Below, piece after piece: positions 1 to 11,950 of a stretch of 64,000 bases of DNA. A program made the translations under genes and the position numbers. This stretch comes from Eunapius fragilis (lineage: Eukaryota; Porifera; Demospongiae; Spongillida; Spongillidae), in NCBI GenBank assembly GCA_963681505.1, contig OY811971.1, forward strand, positions 9,977,991-10,041,990, given 5' to 3'. Under the pieces are notes generated by a model. The model had not been told where the DNA came from, did not search any database, and saw only the letters and a program-made list of their open reading frames with translations. Numbering within the stretch: the first letter of the stretch is position 1; each line of letters starts with the position of its first letter.

Positions 1-138
1 CTTGTCGCTATTTAAAAAGCTAGTACATGTAAGTTACATTGCTTGTAGAGATATGGGAGCAGTACCAAGGATATTGAGTAGATTTTCACCTGAAGATGGT
101 TAATTGAATGAATAACATTTTCCCCTGTTTTTTAAGAC

Positions 139-1610
139 GCCTTGGATCCGATGCTCCCTGTGTTTGCTACCCAGCCCCAAGATCGTGACAAGGCTCAGAA
201 CATTTCCAGAGGAACCATTGATGTTGAAGAAGGTACTGTCTGTTTGGTAGGGCCGTAACAAATGTGAACGTCCCTGTCTCCATCCCTAATGCCACCGAAG
301 GCACCATGGGGTGGAATGCTGGTGAGAATGATGTGGGTGTGACTTCACAGAACAGTTCAGATACACAGCATGTTGACTACATAAAACGAAACATTGAGGT
401 CTGTGTAACGTGGGTTTGTGTGTGTTGTGTAGGTTGCTATGTACATGTACAGCAAACACATGCTGCATACACAAGTCTGTGCATGTACATGTACATCTGG
501 TTGATCAGACATGTATACTGTCACATTATGAATAACGTAGAGGTACATTGTATGTTATACATATACATGTAGCATGTTAGTGGTGTGCACACGTGTATCC
601 CCTACACATGTACATGTACTGTCTGATCAATATGCTGTGACATACATGTACTCTACAGCATGTGACAGTATGCATGTCTGTGCTGATACATGTCCATTTA
701 TGAACATGGTGTGTGCGTGTATGTATGACATGGCGTACGGTGTGTTGATCACATACATGAACATGTGTGTACACTGCATGCGTACATGTGTACGAATGCA
801 CCACCTGTGACAGTATTGCTGTTCCTCTCAGGTGTCTGGTGAAGCAGGGGGAATGTTTGCCATGACTAGCTCTGAGAGGCACAGGCTGGACGAACTGATA
901 GACGAAGAGGAAGACCAGGTGTGGCCATTGTGCACCACGCTGTTATGTGCATGCACAATCTACATGTACGTAAATCTGATGTATTTTGTGTAACCTACTA
1001 CAGTGCATTGTACTTCTCTTCTTCTTACCCTCCTTTCCTCCCCTCCCTCCAACCCTTCCTCCTTCATGTGTACCAATCCCATTCTTCATGTCATTCATCC
1101 CCTCTCAATGTACTTTTCCAAAAACAGCCAAATGATGGTATTGCTGTACTACCTGTGATGTCCACTGCAGGGTACAGGTATGGTGAGCAGGATCTGTTGA
1201 GGCTGAAGGAAATTGATAGGTCAGTGTGTCTTTCTGTATATACTCTTGTGAGCACATATATACATGGTCCTAGTTAAATTCAATGATGTGTATTGAATTA
1301 ATATGGGTTAAGTAATTTGTACATGTACAGTGTACATGTACAAAAATTTGAAGACATACAATGTAAGCAAATTGCACCAATACCACCTGATCGCATGTAT
1401 ATAATGCATACAAAATATCTGTGTTTGCCACATTCACAAATATTGATCTGTAATTCCTGATAGCATCATTTCCATGATCCAGTTACTTTTTACAAATGTC
1501 CATCATCCACACCTGTCCTATTATTATATAATCTACATGTATCAGGAACAATAATCTGTTCATACAGATAATGTTTTGCAGGCGTGTTCATGTGGATGTG
1601 TGTGTGCGTG

Positions 1611-1644
<34 letters not shown>

Positions 1645-4600
1645 ATGTACATTTTACATGTGTCTACTGCATGTTAGCCCACAATGCAGCAAATTTGGTT
1701 GTGTTGGACCACTTGTGCACTTTGGTGTGTTTGTGTACATTCCAGGGTTGAGGTGGTGAAGGGTAAGGAAGGGCTTGGAACAGTCGAAACTAGGTAGAAA
1801 AATTCATTCTATGCCTAAAAATTTTCCTGACGTTTAGAATCACATTTTATAAGGAAACCCTTGTCAGTTTTGTGTATGCTTGCTGTTTCGTGATGACTAG
1901 CTATTGTGTAATCACTAACTTTATTTGTGCATGACAGTTATTACACAACAGCAATCATCATTTGCTTTTAAGAAGGCCAGAAATTGAGCCCCATGTATGC
2001 CTTCACGTATAGTCACCTTCAGTCACTATTGCCTCCTGCGGACTGGGAGTCCATTTGCTTCACACCTGCAAACAGTTCATTTTCATCAAGTATACAAGGA
2101 GAGGTACATGTTTTAAATGAATGTAATAATTCTGTACTTTGTATGTTTAGTGCGAAGCCTTGGCCATCCAAATTAAACCTTTTTGTATTGATCTCATTTC
2201 TGATTGGTGGAATGTGAATGCAGGGTACATACATGTACATGTACATGTATTTATGCCTGTGTCGTAAGCAATGGTCCTACATCCACAGCATTCTCAACAG
2301 TTGTCTGATGTGCTATGTGAGGATAGTGACCAATACCAAGCATCTCTAGGTATGTACATGATATGCGTATATTCATGTATGGATCTAGTGTTCATAACGC
2401 ATGTTACTAAGTGCCTGTATCAGAATATTCATTTGTAAGTGTAATGCTGTACAAATGCTTATCAGTGCATGCGATCAAATGTAGTGCGGCAAGATGTTAT
2501 TTTGAGCAGAGCAGAAAGTGAGAGATTGCTGGAGTTTGATGAAAAATTGCTAGCTATTGAGAAAGCCAGAAGTATTGAAGAACCAAGTTTTCAGGTACAT
2601 GTACTGTGGTGGAAATTGTCAAAATGGACTTCTACGGGCTCGTTTCATTATGAATCATCAAACTGGACATCTTCTAATCTTAAATCCACTTCTCATAATA
2701 TATTTGTTTTGGTAACATCGTACATGTAGCTTCTGTTGTATGTGGCTGGATGCAATATGATTGAAATCTAACTAGAGCTCGTACAGCCACAATGTAATAA
2801 TACATGTACATGTATGTACATGCAGGTGGTGGGAAACAAAATTATGTTTAAAACACTGAGGTTGCAAAATTGTAGTAACTTTTATTTTACAGAAGAGACA
2901 GGTTATAGTTATATTATTTAAAATGTTACTGTGTCTTTAACTCACACCACAGGTCTCCATTTTTCATATACAATTAGTTTCCAAATACAATATACATGTA
3001 CATGTATGTATTAAGTCTGTTATGTAAGTGTCGTACCAGAACTGTGAACATTTGTGATTATAAGTAATAAGAATCAGAAATTAGTTTGGGTACCCGACTG
3101 ATGGTTGTATTATCAGTCTTACACTGGATTTATCCTCACTGCAGTACGTGTATTTCTGCTGGACCAATTAAGTGCATGAAGTAGAGAGGATTGATGTGTC
3201 CCTCTAACACATCCCTCATTCGCACACATACCCATGTGTCCCTCGTCCCCACACGCATAATGTCCCTCCATCCTACACAGAATGGCCCTCCACCACACAC
3301 ACATACATGTATGTCCCTCCTCTCCACACACATGTGCCTCATCCCCAAATGCCCTCATCCCCACCACATCCCATCTCCTCACATACACCCTCCTCCCCAC
3401 TCACAGATACATGTATATATAAAATGTTTACATGTATCTCATTCACACACACACATGGATATGTGTATGGAGGAGGCACATGTGTGTCAGGAATGATGGA
3501 AGTATTATTTTTATCCCTAACTAAGGAGCAAAACATTTGAGTTAAACTTCAAAACCTTCTCCCTGAAAGTCAGCTACATTTATACTCACAAACTTACATT
3601 ACTTGGCAAAAAAAGTTGTCAGTGGTGTATCCAGAGAGGGTGCTCTGGATGCCTGAAGCCCCCCCCCCTCCCAACCTTGGCCAAAATTGGTACCATTAAT
3701 TTTTAATGATCACGTATTTATACAGGTGTGTCATTATGCTCCCACTTTTAGTACAGAAGTGGACAGCACCCACTTTTCGTATTGGCCTGACCTAAACACC
3801 CCCTCACTGCAGATATGGATATGTCTTGTGGTTGATTAGACAGCAGATAATTTCACAACCTTTCAAAATTAAATTACTATGCATGCATTTAAATTCACAG
3901 TTTGTCTATTGATGAAAACTTCCACACTGTGTATGTGCATGTTGAAAAATGCAAGGGGAAGAGTGACAAATCATGATTGTGCAACTTGTGCATGTCCAAT
4001 GATTTGTATTAGCTCTAGAAGTGAGTAAAGACAAGGTCAGGTTATCTTGCTTCAAGCAAGTAACTAAACTTTATATTAAATTTAACAGTTAGACGAATTC
4101 ATGCCGCTTTCGTCATGCACCTATTCATACTCAATGCATGCAGTGTAGGATAAATAGCACCCATCATTCAGCACAACTGACATGCCGGTCGAACCCTTCA
4201 CATATACATGTACAGTACATGTGATGACCATGATGTTGATATTCTCACTTCCGCTAAAGCTGCCATCCGTTGAGATCATGTGCACTGTTTTGCTCTGCTG
4301 CTCCATCAAATAGCATGCTACAGACTCTGAAATATCACCATTTTACCCTCTATGCCATGCGTTAGTCATTTTGGCATTACTCAATCACCAACCTTGCATG
4401 ACTCTGCCATATACTTGTATGCTGTGGCTTTTGTTAAAGAAAAAAGCCTTTTGACACTAATCAATATCACTTGATTCTTTCAGTTTCAAACCAGTTTTCC
4501 AGAGTACACGTAGATGTACATGTTCTCTGTGTGTATGTTTATGTGCATCTTCTCATCTTTTTAGCCAACTTTGTCACCATCTATTCTTCAAGAACTACTT

Positions 4601-5538
4601 GATCAATGCATCAAGGAATGCCATTCAGATAATGTGGTTATCTCTGCAGGGGCTGAACTGCCTATTTTTAGCACTGGTGACTGATATGTACATTTCATTT
4701 GCATACTAATTACAGTGCATCAACTATCCTGAAGTTATTTAATAATGAATTATGCACCTTCACTTTTACTGGCAGGATGGTTATTAGCATATGCAGCTTT
4801 TGGATTCAGTACAAATGCTCAGTAAAGCAGTAATTATGAAGGATTCGGGATGAAGTGCTTCATACAGTATTAGAATTAAATAGTGAGATTTTTATAAAAT
4901 AGTGAGATTTTGTCATGGTGAGCATGGGGACAGTGCAAAAGAATCATTTATCCAACATGTCATGATCCCCTCACCACATGCTACAGTAGTTCTGCTGTCA
5001 TTCCTCAGCATCCATCCCACATTCATACTGTGTTCATGTGTACCACTCTGAACCCACATTTCTATGATGCATTATTACGCCCTTCATATCACATACCACA
5101 CAATCATACAATCATGCGTAAAATATTTCTACAGCAATACCCTTGCGCTTAGCTGCAATTATTACTGCCACACATCTTCACTTGTATGGAAAAAAAACTT
5201 GGTTGATTTATTTCTTTTTTCATGATCAGGTCACTGTAATTCCATGATGGATAGACTAATTACCAGTGCGTAAGAAAGAAGTTGTAGAGGACATAGGTGT
5301 CTCATAGAAAATAATTTGAAACTTGAAAAAATATGCGCTATAGACCTAGTCTCGTACCCAGACCGTCTATGACGTAAGCGATTATCGTATAATCACTACG
5401 TTCATATACCACACAATCATACAATCATAATTCTTTCATGCAATCCTCATCAAAGCAAATTAATGTATTTCACATCTTTACTCAGCCATAAAGGGAGCTG
5501 GTCTGGGGGTTCAGATGATCGGAAACTATGATGAGCAA
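139..5538 (+). CDS. Unrecognised multi-exon protein gene, partial
   Basis: A chain of short open exons with fitting AG/GT borders on the + strand: about 139-232, 251-398, 832-918, 1128-1219, 1746-1762 (possible 17-nt microexon), 1973-2103, 2289-2349, 2466-2594, 4565-4676 and 5486-5538. Phases agree for 251-398 to 832-918 to 1128-1219, for 1128-1219 through the microexon to 1973-2103, and for 2466-2594 to 4565-4676 to 5486-5538. The joins 139-232/251-398 and 2289-2349/2466-2594 do not fit cleanly, so an exon or border is misplaced there. The product is hydrophilic and acidic, with helical stretches such as RLDELIDEEEDQ, LLRLKEID and ERLLEFDEKLLAIEKA. I see no signal peptide or membrane segment. 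It looks like an intracellular coiled-coil or scaffold protein; a fibrous-sheath-interacting (FSIP1-like) protein crossed my mind but I cannot support it. No start codon or final stop is identified. The exon set is likely real; the function is unknown. Confidence 0.5.
1600..1645. repeat. (GT)n microsatellite in intron
   Basis: A run of GT dinucleotides inside an intron of the first gene. Similar GT/CA runs occur at about 6580-6640 and 10350-10400. Confidence 0.8.
2604..4564. other. Long intron, no gene seen
   Basis: Intron between exons 2466-2594 and 4565-4676. It holds several ACATGTACATGT stretches (about 2800-2823, 2990-3008), a block of CACACAC-rich sequence at 3190-3480 that yields spurious ORFs on both strands, and a C-run at 3660-3672 inside a possible decayed transposon. 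I see no coding exon. Confidence 0.5.
5221..5346 (+). repeat. Dispersed repeat, direct copy 1
   Basis: This segment recurs almost unchanged at 5934-6055, and an inverted, diverged copy lies at about 5660-5780. Shared landmarks are CATGATCAGGTCACTGTAAT at one end and TATGCGCTATAGACC at the other. Related sequence, with the motif GACCTAGCGCA next to GTGGCAGC, recurs near 5830-5890, 48140, 50330, 54540-54720 and 62265-62440. It is a family of short non-autonomous elements. Right after this copy, 5347-5400 carries a truncated copy of the inverted repeat seen complete at 50366-50493. Confidence 0.75.
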
Positions 5539-5933
5539 GTATGTTGTACTTTGTAAAGTTGTTTGAGGTGTGTGAAAGTATTTTATTATATATATTTTCC
5601 ACACTTGGGCTAAATGTCACGTTTAATAGATAAGCATTTGGGATGATGGCAGAGAAAATGAATCTAACGCATATTTTTTCAAGTTTAATTTTTCACGAGT
5701 CCTCTACAATTTCTGTCTTACGCACTGGAAATAATATAATAATTAGTCGGTCCATCATGGAGTTACTGTGACCTGAATTTTTTATTACACATAGCAAGCG
5801 TCGACTTTGATGCTCCTTCCTGGAAAATTTAATTTGGGGTCGTGGCAGCGAAAAGGGACCTAGCGCATGCGAAAATTTTCCAGGAAGCTTAAGGCGTATC
5901 AAAGTCGACGATTGCTAAGCGTAATTAAAAATT

Positions 5934-6055
5934 CATGATCAGGTCACTGTAATTCCATGATGGATAGACTAATTACCAGTGCGTAAGAAAGAAGTTGTAG
6001 AGGACATAGGTGTCTCATAGAAAATGAAACTTGAAAAAAATATGCGCTATAGACC
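5934..6055 (+). repeat. Dispersed repeat, direct copy 2
   Basis: Near-identical to 5221-5346, differing mainly by a few missing bases near the end. With the inverted copy at 5660-5780 the region forms a direct/inverted/direct arrangement just upstream of NDUFB11 exon 1. Confidence 0.75.
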
Positions 6056-6252
6056 CTTTTCGCTTCCACGATCCCACATTTGTGATGCCAAGTAGCACAA
6101 GTTAGACCACCAGATGAATGGCTTGGTCACACGCCAGGCTATAGCAGATAGGTTGTCCGAAATGTGTATAAGAGTTTTGGAATGCATGGCAAAAACATTA
6201 TAGTATTGCCCCGGCCCGTTGCCATGGGCGCGAGGTTCAAATAAAAAAAACA

Positions 6253-9200
6253 ATGGCCCTAAGATTGCTGCTCACAAGCAGACTAATTTCGAAGGTAGTT
6301 CGGCAGGGCAGGATCAAAATAAAGCCCGCCTACCGCTCAGGATCGTCCCACTCACACGAGGGACCCGAATCCACAAGCGGACCGGAACCACCTAACGGAT
6401 TTCTTTTCAACGAGAAGGTACAGGCAGGCCTATAGCGATCGAGATGAGCACTTATTGGAGTTTAAAATAAAGATTGCTCACATCTGTGTATCTTGAAGAC
6501 ATCTTAGCCGCGTTGGAAAGAACGTCCTGTGCGTTTGGAGCTCATAGCGACCGTACTTTTCGTGGTGTGTTGTATGTGTGTGTGGTTGTGCGTGTGTGTG
6601 TGTGTGTGCATGTGTGCGTGCGCGCGTGTGTGTATGCGTAGATAGTACTACAAGATATAAAAATTTAATTAAAATAAAATTGGTGATGTAGGATTTGTAG
6701 ACAGCAATTGAGTAAAAAGTAAGGAAACAAGGAATTACGGATATTAGGCATTCATTTAATTATAAATATCACAGACCTACATTTAGCACAGAATTTCAAG
6801 GAGGTAGATTTGCTAAATAATGTAGGTCTGTAATATTTATAATTAAATGAATGCCTAATATCCGTAATTCCTTGTTTCCTTACTTTTTACTCAATTGCTG
6901 TCTACAAATCCTACATCACCAATTTTATTTTAATTAAATTTTTATATCTTGTTTCACACATTTTTATGCTAGGCGCTGTACATGTAAGCCGGGATCCGCC
7001 TGTGGTAATAATAAACATGTATTGTATCAGAGATACATGTATTGAATAATCGTGCCGTGTAATGCAAGATTACTTCGCATGGCGAGGAAGTATTCATCCC
7101 TGCGCAATCACATGCATGCTCTTAACTAAACTGTTTTAACTTGGTCGGAAGATCGATACGGCGCAATCGGTAGCCCTGCTATATAGCATTCAAAAAACAT
7201 TAGTTGTAATAATAAATTTATAATAAAGCCTTCTATACGGCCGAGCTCCGAGAGGCCCCCAGTACGGATGGGGCCATATTCCCCATGGGGGTGGGGCCAG
7301 CGGTGGCGCAGGTGGGAGCAGCGGAGCAGGGGCCAGCGGTGGAGCTGGGGCAAGCAGAGCGTGGGCCAGCAGTGGCGCAGGTGGAGCTGGGGGCAGTGGC
7401 GGAGCTGAGGCCAGTGGAGCAGTGGCGGAGCTGGAGCCTGCAGAGCAGGGGCCAGCAGTGGCGCAGGTGGGAGCAGCGGAGCTGGGGCCAGCGGCGGATC
7501 TGGGGGCAGTGGCGGAGCTGGGGCCAGAGCTGGGGCAAGCAGGACCGGAGCAGGGACCAAGACCGGTATCGGAGAGTAGGGAGGGCCCTCCTCACCCGAG
7601 TCAACAGCAAACAGATTCTCAGCTTCTTCTGCTGTAACCTACAAGGGTAATAATATATATTATATAGATATAATGCCATGCATGCAAATCCTATGTACAC
7701 ATGCATACTTCTTCCATATCTTAAAGTAAAGAGTGAGTGAGAAAGTTGCTTTATATAAACCAAAACTGATCTAATACGAGGGAAGGATTGAATTATTGGA
7801 ATGGCCTCCCATAATAAATGTGTTGAACAAACCAACTATATATGCAGTGGTGGGGGTGGGGTTGAATTAAGACGGCCTGCATTTCAAATGGCTAGTATTT
7901 GCTGATATATGTGAAACTGCACACAATCATGTGTAGAGAGAGGCCTAGGGTTGCTGCCACTTTAACTTATGCATGGGTAAAAATATATAAACTACAATGA
8001 TGTACTTGAGAACACAGGAATGTTCAGGTTTGCAGCCATAGAGATTTTAAGTCCACATGCTGGGACACCATACATGGAATCATGCAGGAAGTTAGTTAGT
8101 CCTGCAAAGCATAAATCTCTTATCCAAATTGAAAAGAGCTGCATGTAATAGGTAACTGGTTCCAGCTGAAAACAGGAGAACATCATGGAGGATGATTGGT
8201 GGTCCATGTGCATGTTTTAGCAGCCATAGAAGCTAGGTTTTAGACCACACACTGTGCCACCATATATGGAGGAAGGGGCAGGCTTGTGGTTTTATGAATT
8301 CAAAGTTGCAAGATAAATGTTGACACAGAGAAACATGTTCACATGCCATGCAGCTGTAGACTCCTTGACATATGAACACATACATGGGAGGGAGGCAAGC
8401 CTATTTTTAAGAGCAGTCTTGTATAGAGAACGTACATCAACTGATATAAGGATTGGATTGTGAGTTAAGTACAACATATAATTGTGTGAACTCATATTCC
8501 GGGGTTAGGGCCTATAGAGACAGATCCATTAATTTACATGCAGTCAAGGTCACAGCTGCAACTCCATTTGCCACTTGGTAATCCTGCAAAGCATAATGTC
8601 TTAGTCAGAGTGACAGCTCTTAAAAGAGCTGTTATTGGTTCCAGATGATGTACTGCAGAACCCAGGGAAGGATTGCTCCATGTTCAGGTTTGCAGCCACA
8701 GTATATGTGTCAAAGTTTAAGACCACATGCTGGGACACCACACATGGAATCATGCAGGAAGTTAGTTAGTCCTGCAAAGCGAGGCAGATAGATAGCTCTT
8801 TAGAGAGGTGCATGTAATAGGTTCCAGCTGAAAATTAGAGATCATCATGGTCCTGCATGTTTTAGCAGCCATAGAAGCTATGGCACATACTGGGCCACCA
8901 AATATGGTATCCATACAGGAAGGAGGCAGGCATGTGGTTTTATAGACTGTACAGCTGTAAGATAAAATATTGTTTACACAGAGAACCTAGGGAACATGTT
9001 TTAGCAGCCATAGATGCTACATCCTGTATGGCAAGGTTTAAAAGACACATGCTGGGCCACCATACTGTATATGGTATCCATTGACAGGCATGTGGTTTTA
9101 TCCTTGCAAAAATATAATAGTCAACATTCACAGACATGTAGTGTGAATGTGGTATAAAAATCCCCTCCGAGAGTATCAAAGCTGGCAAGCATACACTCCA

Positions 9201-11320
9201 ATGCAAATTGATCTGGCGTTATTCGTTTTCCTATCTCGCAGACGAACACACGCACACGATACAATACATCGTTCCCATGCGTGTAGGACATATTGCATCC
9301 AAACATTGCAAACACTCCTACCTCATAATATTTCTTTTCCTGCAGTATTGGGCCTTAGCGGTCTCCTTCTTACTTTCCGGATCAAGGCAGTATTGAGCCT
9401 TCGCGCTATCCTTCTTACTTTCCGGATCAAGCCAGTATTGGGCCTTAGCGCTCTCTCTCTTACATTCCGGATCAAGCCAGTATTGGGCCTTCATGCTATC
9501 CTTCTTACTCTCATGATCGGCTTTGTAGCGCTTCCTGTCGCAAGTCTTCTTTTTATCATGCGCTTCTTGAAAACTGTCACGCTCCTCAATATCTTGCGAC
9601 TCGCCAACACAACAGTCATCATTTAACTTTGCGATCTTCTTTGCACGATTCTTTTCTCTTCGCGATCGACGTGACGGCATTTTGAAGAAAACAAACCAGA
9701 CACGTCAAGCTTTTGGTATACAACCGTGACAACAATTGAATAGTATTAACTGTAGCGCATGCACTATATGAAATATAGAACGTGTTCAACCACACGTTCC
9801 CGCCCACTTTTATGTCTTCCAAAGGCCGATAAAATCTGTTGTGGGCTATACTAACAAAACTAAGTTTGCTAGAGATTGAAATTTGTGTCAAGCATAACTC
9901 TCGTTACTAACATAATAAAACAAATCCAACTCGACAATAAGTTTCTAACTTGTTGGTTCTAGTGCTTCCGCATAACGGCTAACATTATACTTCAATCGTG
10001 ACAAAGATGCAATGCAATAAACCTCTTATCCGAGCAAATCTTATCTTATCAGATCCGGAAGAAGAAGAAGAAGAAGAAGAAGAAGGAGAAACTTTTTTTT
10101 AGGTTCGAGTGTGGGAACGAGAGAGCGTTATCTCTGTTGTCTGAGCTTTCTAAGCGTCGGAAGTTTGATTACATTGTAGGTAATTGTTGGCTGTATCCAA
10201 ATACGCTCGCTAAAGTCCAACTGATTCTACGGTGCATCGGCAATAGTGGAATCTGGTGTTTTGCTAATCGTATTCATCACACTTCAAATCCTACATAGGA
10301 CCTACTAACGTAGGTCCTGATACTATCTATGGTGTATGTGTGCGCGTGCGCGTGTGCATTTGTGTGTGTGTGTGTGTGTGTGTGCGTGTGCGCGCGCATG
10401 TGTATACTAGCGGAGGGGGGCGGGGGGGCTGCATATGTGCATGTGCATGTGTTTGGTATTAGTACGTAACACCAGCCCCGGATCCAGCATAGGCTCGGGG
10501 GGGCGGCCGCCCCCCCCATTCATACGAAATGCCGCCCTCTGGGACCAATTGCCGCCCCCCCCCCCCCGCTCCATTCCCCACGCACTATCACGCACGCGCG
10601 CACAAACCAAGATATAAATCATCGAACGGCAAGCAGCACCCCCCCCCCCCCCCCCCCCCCCCCGCTTTTGAATCGGGCCTAAAACGGACAGCACCCCCCC
10701 CCCCCCCCGCTTTTGGATCGGGCCTAAAACGGACAGCACCCCCCCCCCCCCCCCCCCCCCCTCGCTTTTTGTATCCGCCCCTGGCTTCGCATGCATTCAT
10801 TGTCAATGTGCCGCCCCTCCAGTAAAACCGCCCCCCCCTTAGCCAAATCCTGGATCCGGGGCTGCGTAACACAACTACGTATACAAGTAACACACAGTGG
10901 ATATAATGTCTACCTAACTTCAGCCCCTGCGTCCTGGAGAGAAGAGGCAGAAGGAGGACTGGGAGAATATTTGGGTCTATGGCATGACCTTCAACTTCCT
11001 CCTAGCCTTTGCCGTTAAAATAGCCACTGTTTGTACTCCGCGCGCTTCGTACCGATAATTTCACCTTTATTGTGTGCTTATGTACCTTTTGTGAGAAACG
11101 GGTGAGTCTCCTTGTTGTACTGAAGCCAGATACAAGGTAATTGTTAAAAGTACTTTGCAGTATTGCCATGGTTACCACTACCCTCGTGTGCTACAGCATT
11201 AGTAGCTGGGGGAGAACAAAAGCATTGGAGAGGCTGAGTGAGAAGGAGCAGGGGTCAGCCACTAGTGAAGAAGAAGCTGCTGTAGAAGTGGGAGCTGTTA
11301 GTGAGGAAAGCATTAGTTAG
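6253..11320 (+). CDS. NDUFB11: NADH:ubiquinone oxidoreductase ESSS subunit (complex I beta 11)
   Basis: Three exons, 6253-6417, 10924-11048 and 11197-11320, join in frame to a 137-residue protein, close to the family's usual length. Exon 1 starts at the ATG in AACAATGGCC and gives a basic, Arg/Ser-rich N-terminus typical of a mitochondrial presequence, ending in NGFLFNEK. Exon 2 continues PLRPGEKRQKEDWENIWVYG, the hallmark of the ESSS family, then a hydrophobic stretch (FNFLLAFAVKIATV) as the single membrane span. Exon 3 supplies SSWGRTKALERL, matching the family's conserved 'xxWAxxEAxxRL' segment, and a Glu-rich tail. Borders: AAG/GTACAG, TTCAG/CCC, TTC/GTACCG and CTACAG/CATT; phases 0 and 2 agree. 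The product is an accessory subunit of complex I in the inner mitochondrial membrane. The first intron (about 4.5 kb) is full of repeats. The last donor (GTACCG) is weak but restores both the frame and the conserved C-terminal motif. Confidence 0.85.
6650..6952. mobile_element. Foldback MITE of the ACAAG family, copy 1
   Basis: Two arms of about 130 bp (6650-6779 and 6822-6952) are inverted copies of each other around a 40-bp loop. The ends read ACAAGATATAAAAA and its complement. Internally each arm carries GTAAAAAGTAAGGAAACAAG, which recurs in the elements at 24893-25185, 55832-56101, 58072-58336 and 63553-63822. No transposase is present; no clear target duplication is visible. It sits in NDUFB11 intron 1. 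Confidence 0.85.
7270..7560. repeat. GC-rich G/A/S-type minisatellite
   Basis: Imperfect repeats built from GGGGCCAGC, GGTGGAGCTGG and GTGGCGCAGGT units, far more GC-rich than the surroundings. It is open in several frames on both strands, and in one + frame it reads Gly/Ala/Ser repeats after PRAPRGPQYGWG. Coding is possible but the composition alone explains the open frames. It lies in NDUFB11 intron 1. Confidence 0.6.
7990..9110. repeat. Diverged tandem repeats of unknown origin
   Basis: Two sequence blocks recur: one with CATGCTGGGACACCA...GGAATCATGCAGGAAG at about 8011-8109 and 8660-8779, and one with TTAGCAGCCATAGAAGCTA at about 8216-8280, 8860-8930 and 8998-9060. The copies alternate, which suggests an old tandem duplication of a unit of about 650 bp with later decay. 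I see no gene in it. Confidence 0.6.
9320..9680 (-). CDS. ORF with 15-residue KAQYWLDPESKK-type repeats
   Basis: Starting from the ATG at 9680 (minus), a very basic N-terminus (MPSRRSRREKNRAKKIAKL) is followed by four copies of a 15-residue unit, consensus S-A-K-A-Q-Y-x-L-D-P-E-S-K-K-D/E. The DNA repeat is 45 bp. A plausible donor (GTAGGA) ends the open stretch near 9320. Short basic repeats of this type (Y-x-x-D-P-E-x-K) are known from predicted proteins of several invertebrates, often near mobile-element genes, but I cannot assign a function. It lies antisense within NDUFB11 intron 1. It could be a small nuclear protein, a first exon of a transposon protein, or a relic. Confidence 0.4.
10061..10084. 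repeat. (GAA)n microsatellite
   Basis: Eight GAA/AAG triplets. A similar tract on the other strand at 24039-24062 (TTC) lies in an element shared with 58072-59313. Confidence 0.8.
10473..10864. mobile_element. Non-autonomous hAT element with target duplication
   Basis: Perfect 15-bp terminal inverted repeats, CAGCCCCGGATCCAG and CTGGATCCGGGGCTG, are flanked by the identical 8-bp target duplication CGTAACAC at 10465-10472 and 10865-10872. An 8-bp duplication and ends beginning CAG are the signature of the hAT superfamily. The 392-bp interior has no transposase. It consists of long C-runs alternating with a unit containing ATCGGGCCTAAAACGGACAG. It is inserted in NDUFB11 intron 1, about 60 bp before exon 2. 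The intact duplication suggests a fairly young insertion. Confidence 0.92.
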
Positions 11321-11439
11321 GTACCATGGCTGTAGGTGTTCTCTGTGTAGACATACAATAGATGGAGTCATTTGATTCTTTATATTGCACCTATCTGTAA
11401 CCACGACACAATTAAACAAAGATACCTGCTGCTGTTCCT

Positions 11440-11540
11440 GCAGACGGGGTACCTCGTGTAGCCTTAGCCGAGTGGATGCTCCAGTGTGACCCTACTGAGC
11501 AGTTAAGCCATGAGGACATGTATGCCTCTACAAAGTTGGG
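11440..11540 (+). other. Possible exon downstream of NDUFB11
   Basis: After a CTGCAG acceptor-like site the + strand is open and reads protein-like (GVPRVALAEWMLQCDPTEQL). I could not join it in frame to another exon: the nearest donor (CAT/GTATGC at 11518) leads to a stop with the next open stretch at about 11804-11892. It may be NDUFB11 3' untranslated sequence or a piece of a different gene. Confidence 0.2.
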
Positions 11541-11889
11541 ATTGCAAGGAGGGCTGGAGGGGGGGGGGGGGGTCACTTTGGACATGAGGGCGTGGCTCTC
11601 CATGTGTGACCATGCTTTGCATATGTGTGTGTGGTGGGTGGGAGGGTGCACATTATCAGTGCGTGCACTTGTGTATAAGCTGGGGGCTGCAAGTGCACCT
11701 GTTCTGGGGTCACCTAGGGCTGCTTGAGCCTGTCCCTTCTTACATGTATGTTGCTCAGATTGGAGGGCAATACCTGTGGCCTCCTCCCTCCTCCATCTAG
11801 GGGGAGGTTTTTCAACTGAGGCCATGTCCCTGAAAGTGAGGAGGTTCCTTCCTCCCAGCTGGGTGTATGAGCACATGTTGACGATGAAG

Positions 11890-11890
<1 letters not shown>

Positions 11891-11926
<36 letters not shown>

Positions 11927-11950
11927 TGTGTGTGTGTTTGTGTTGTGTGT
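11891..11950. repeat. (GT)n microsatellite
   Basis: GT-rich run interrupted by short T-runs. It explains the ORFs reading VCVCVC and THTHTH on the two strands. Confidence 0.85.

Noticed and set aside
3119-3540. His/Pro/Thr-rich ORFs on both strands
   Set aside because: CACAC/CATCCC-rich low-complexity intron sequence with no splice borders or protein-like composition.
7126-7835. Pro/Ala/Leu-rich minus-strand ORFs over the GC-rich repeat
   Set aside because: Open frames in several directions follow from the repeat composition, with no splice or start context to prefer one.
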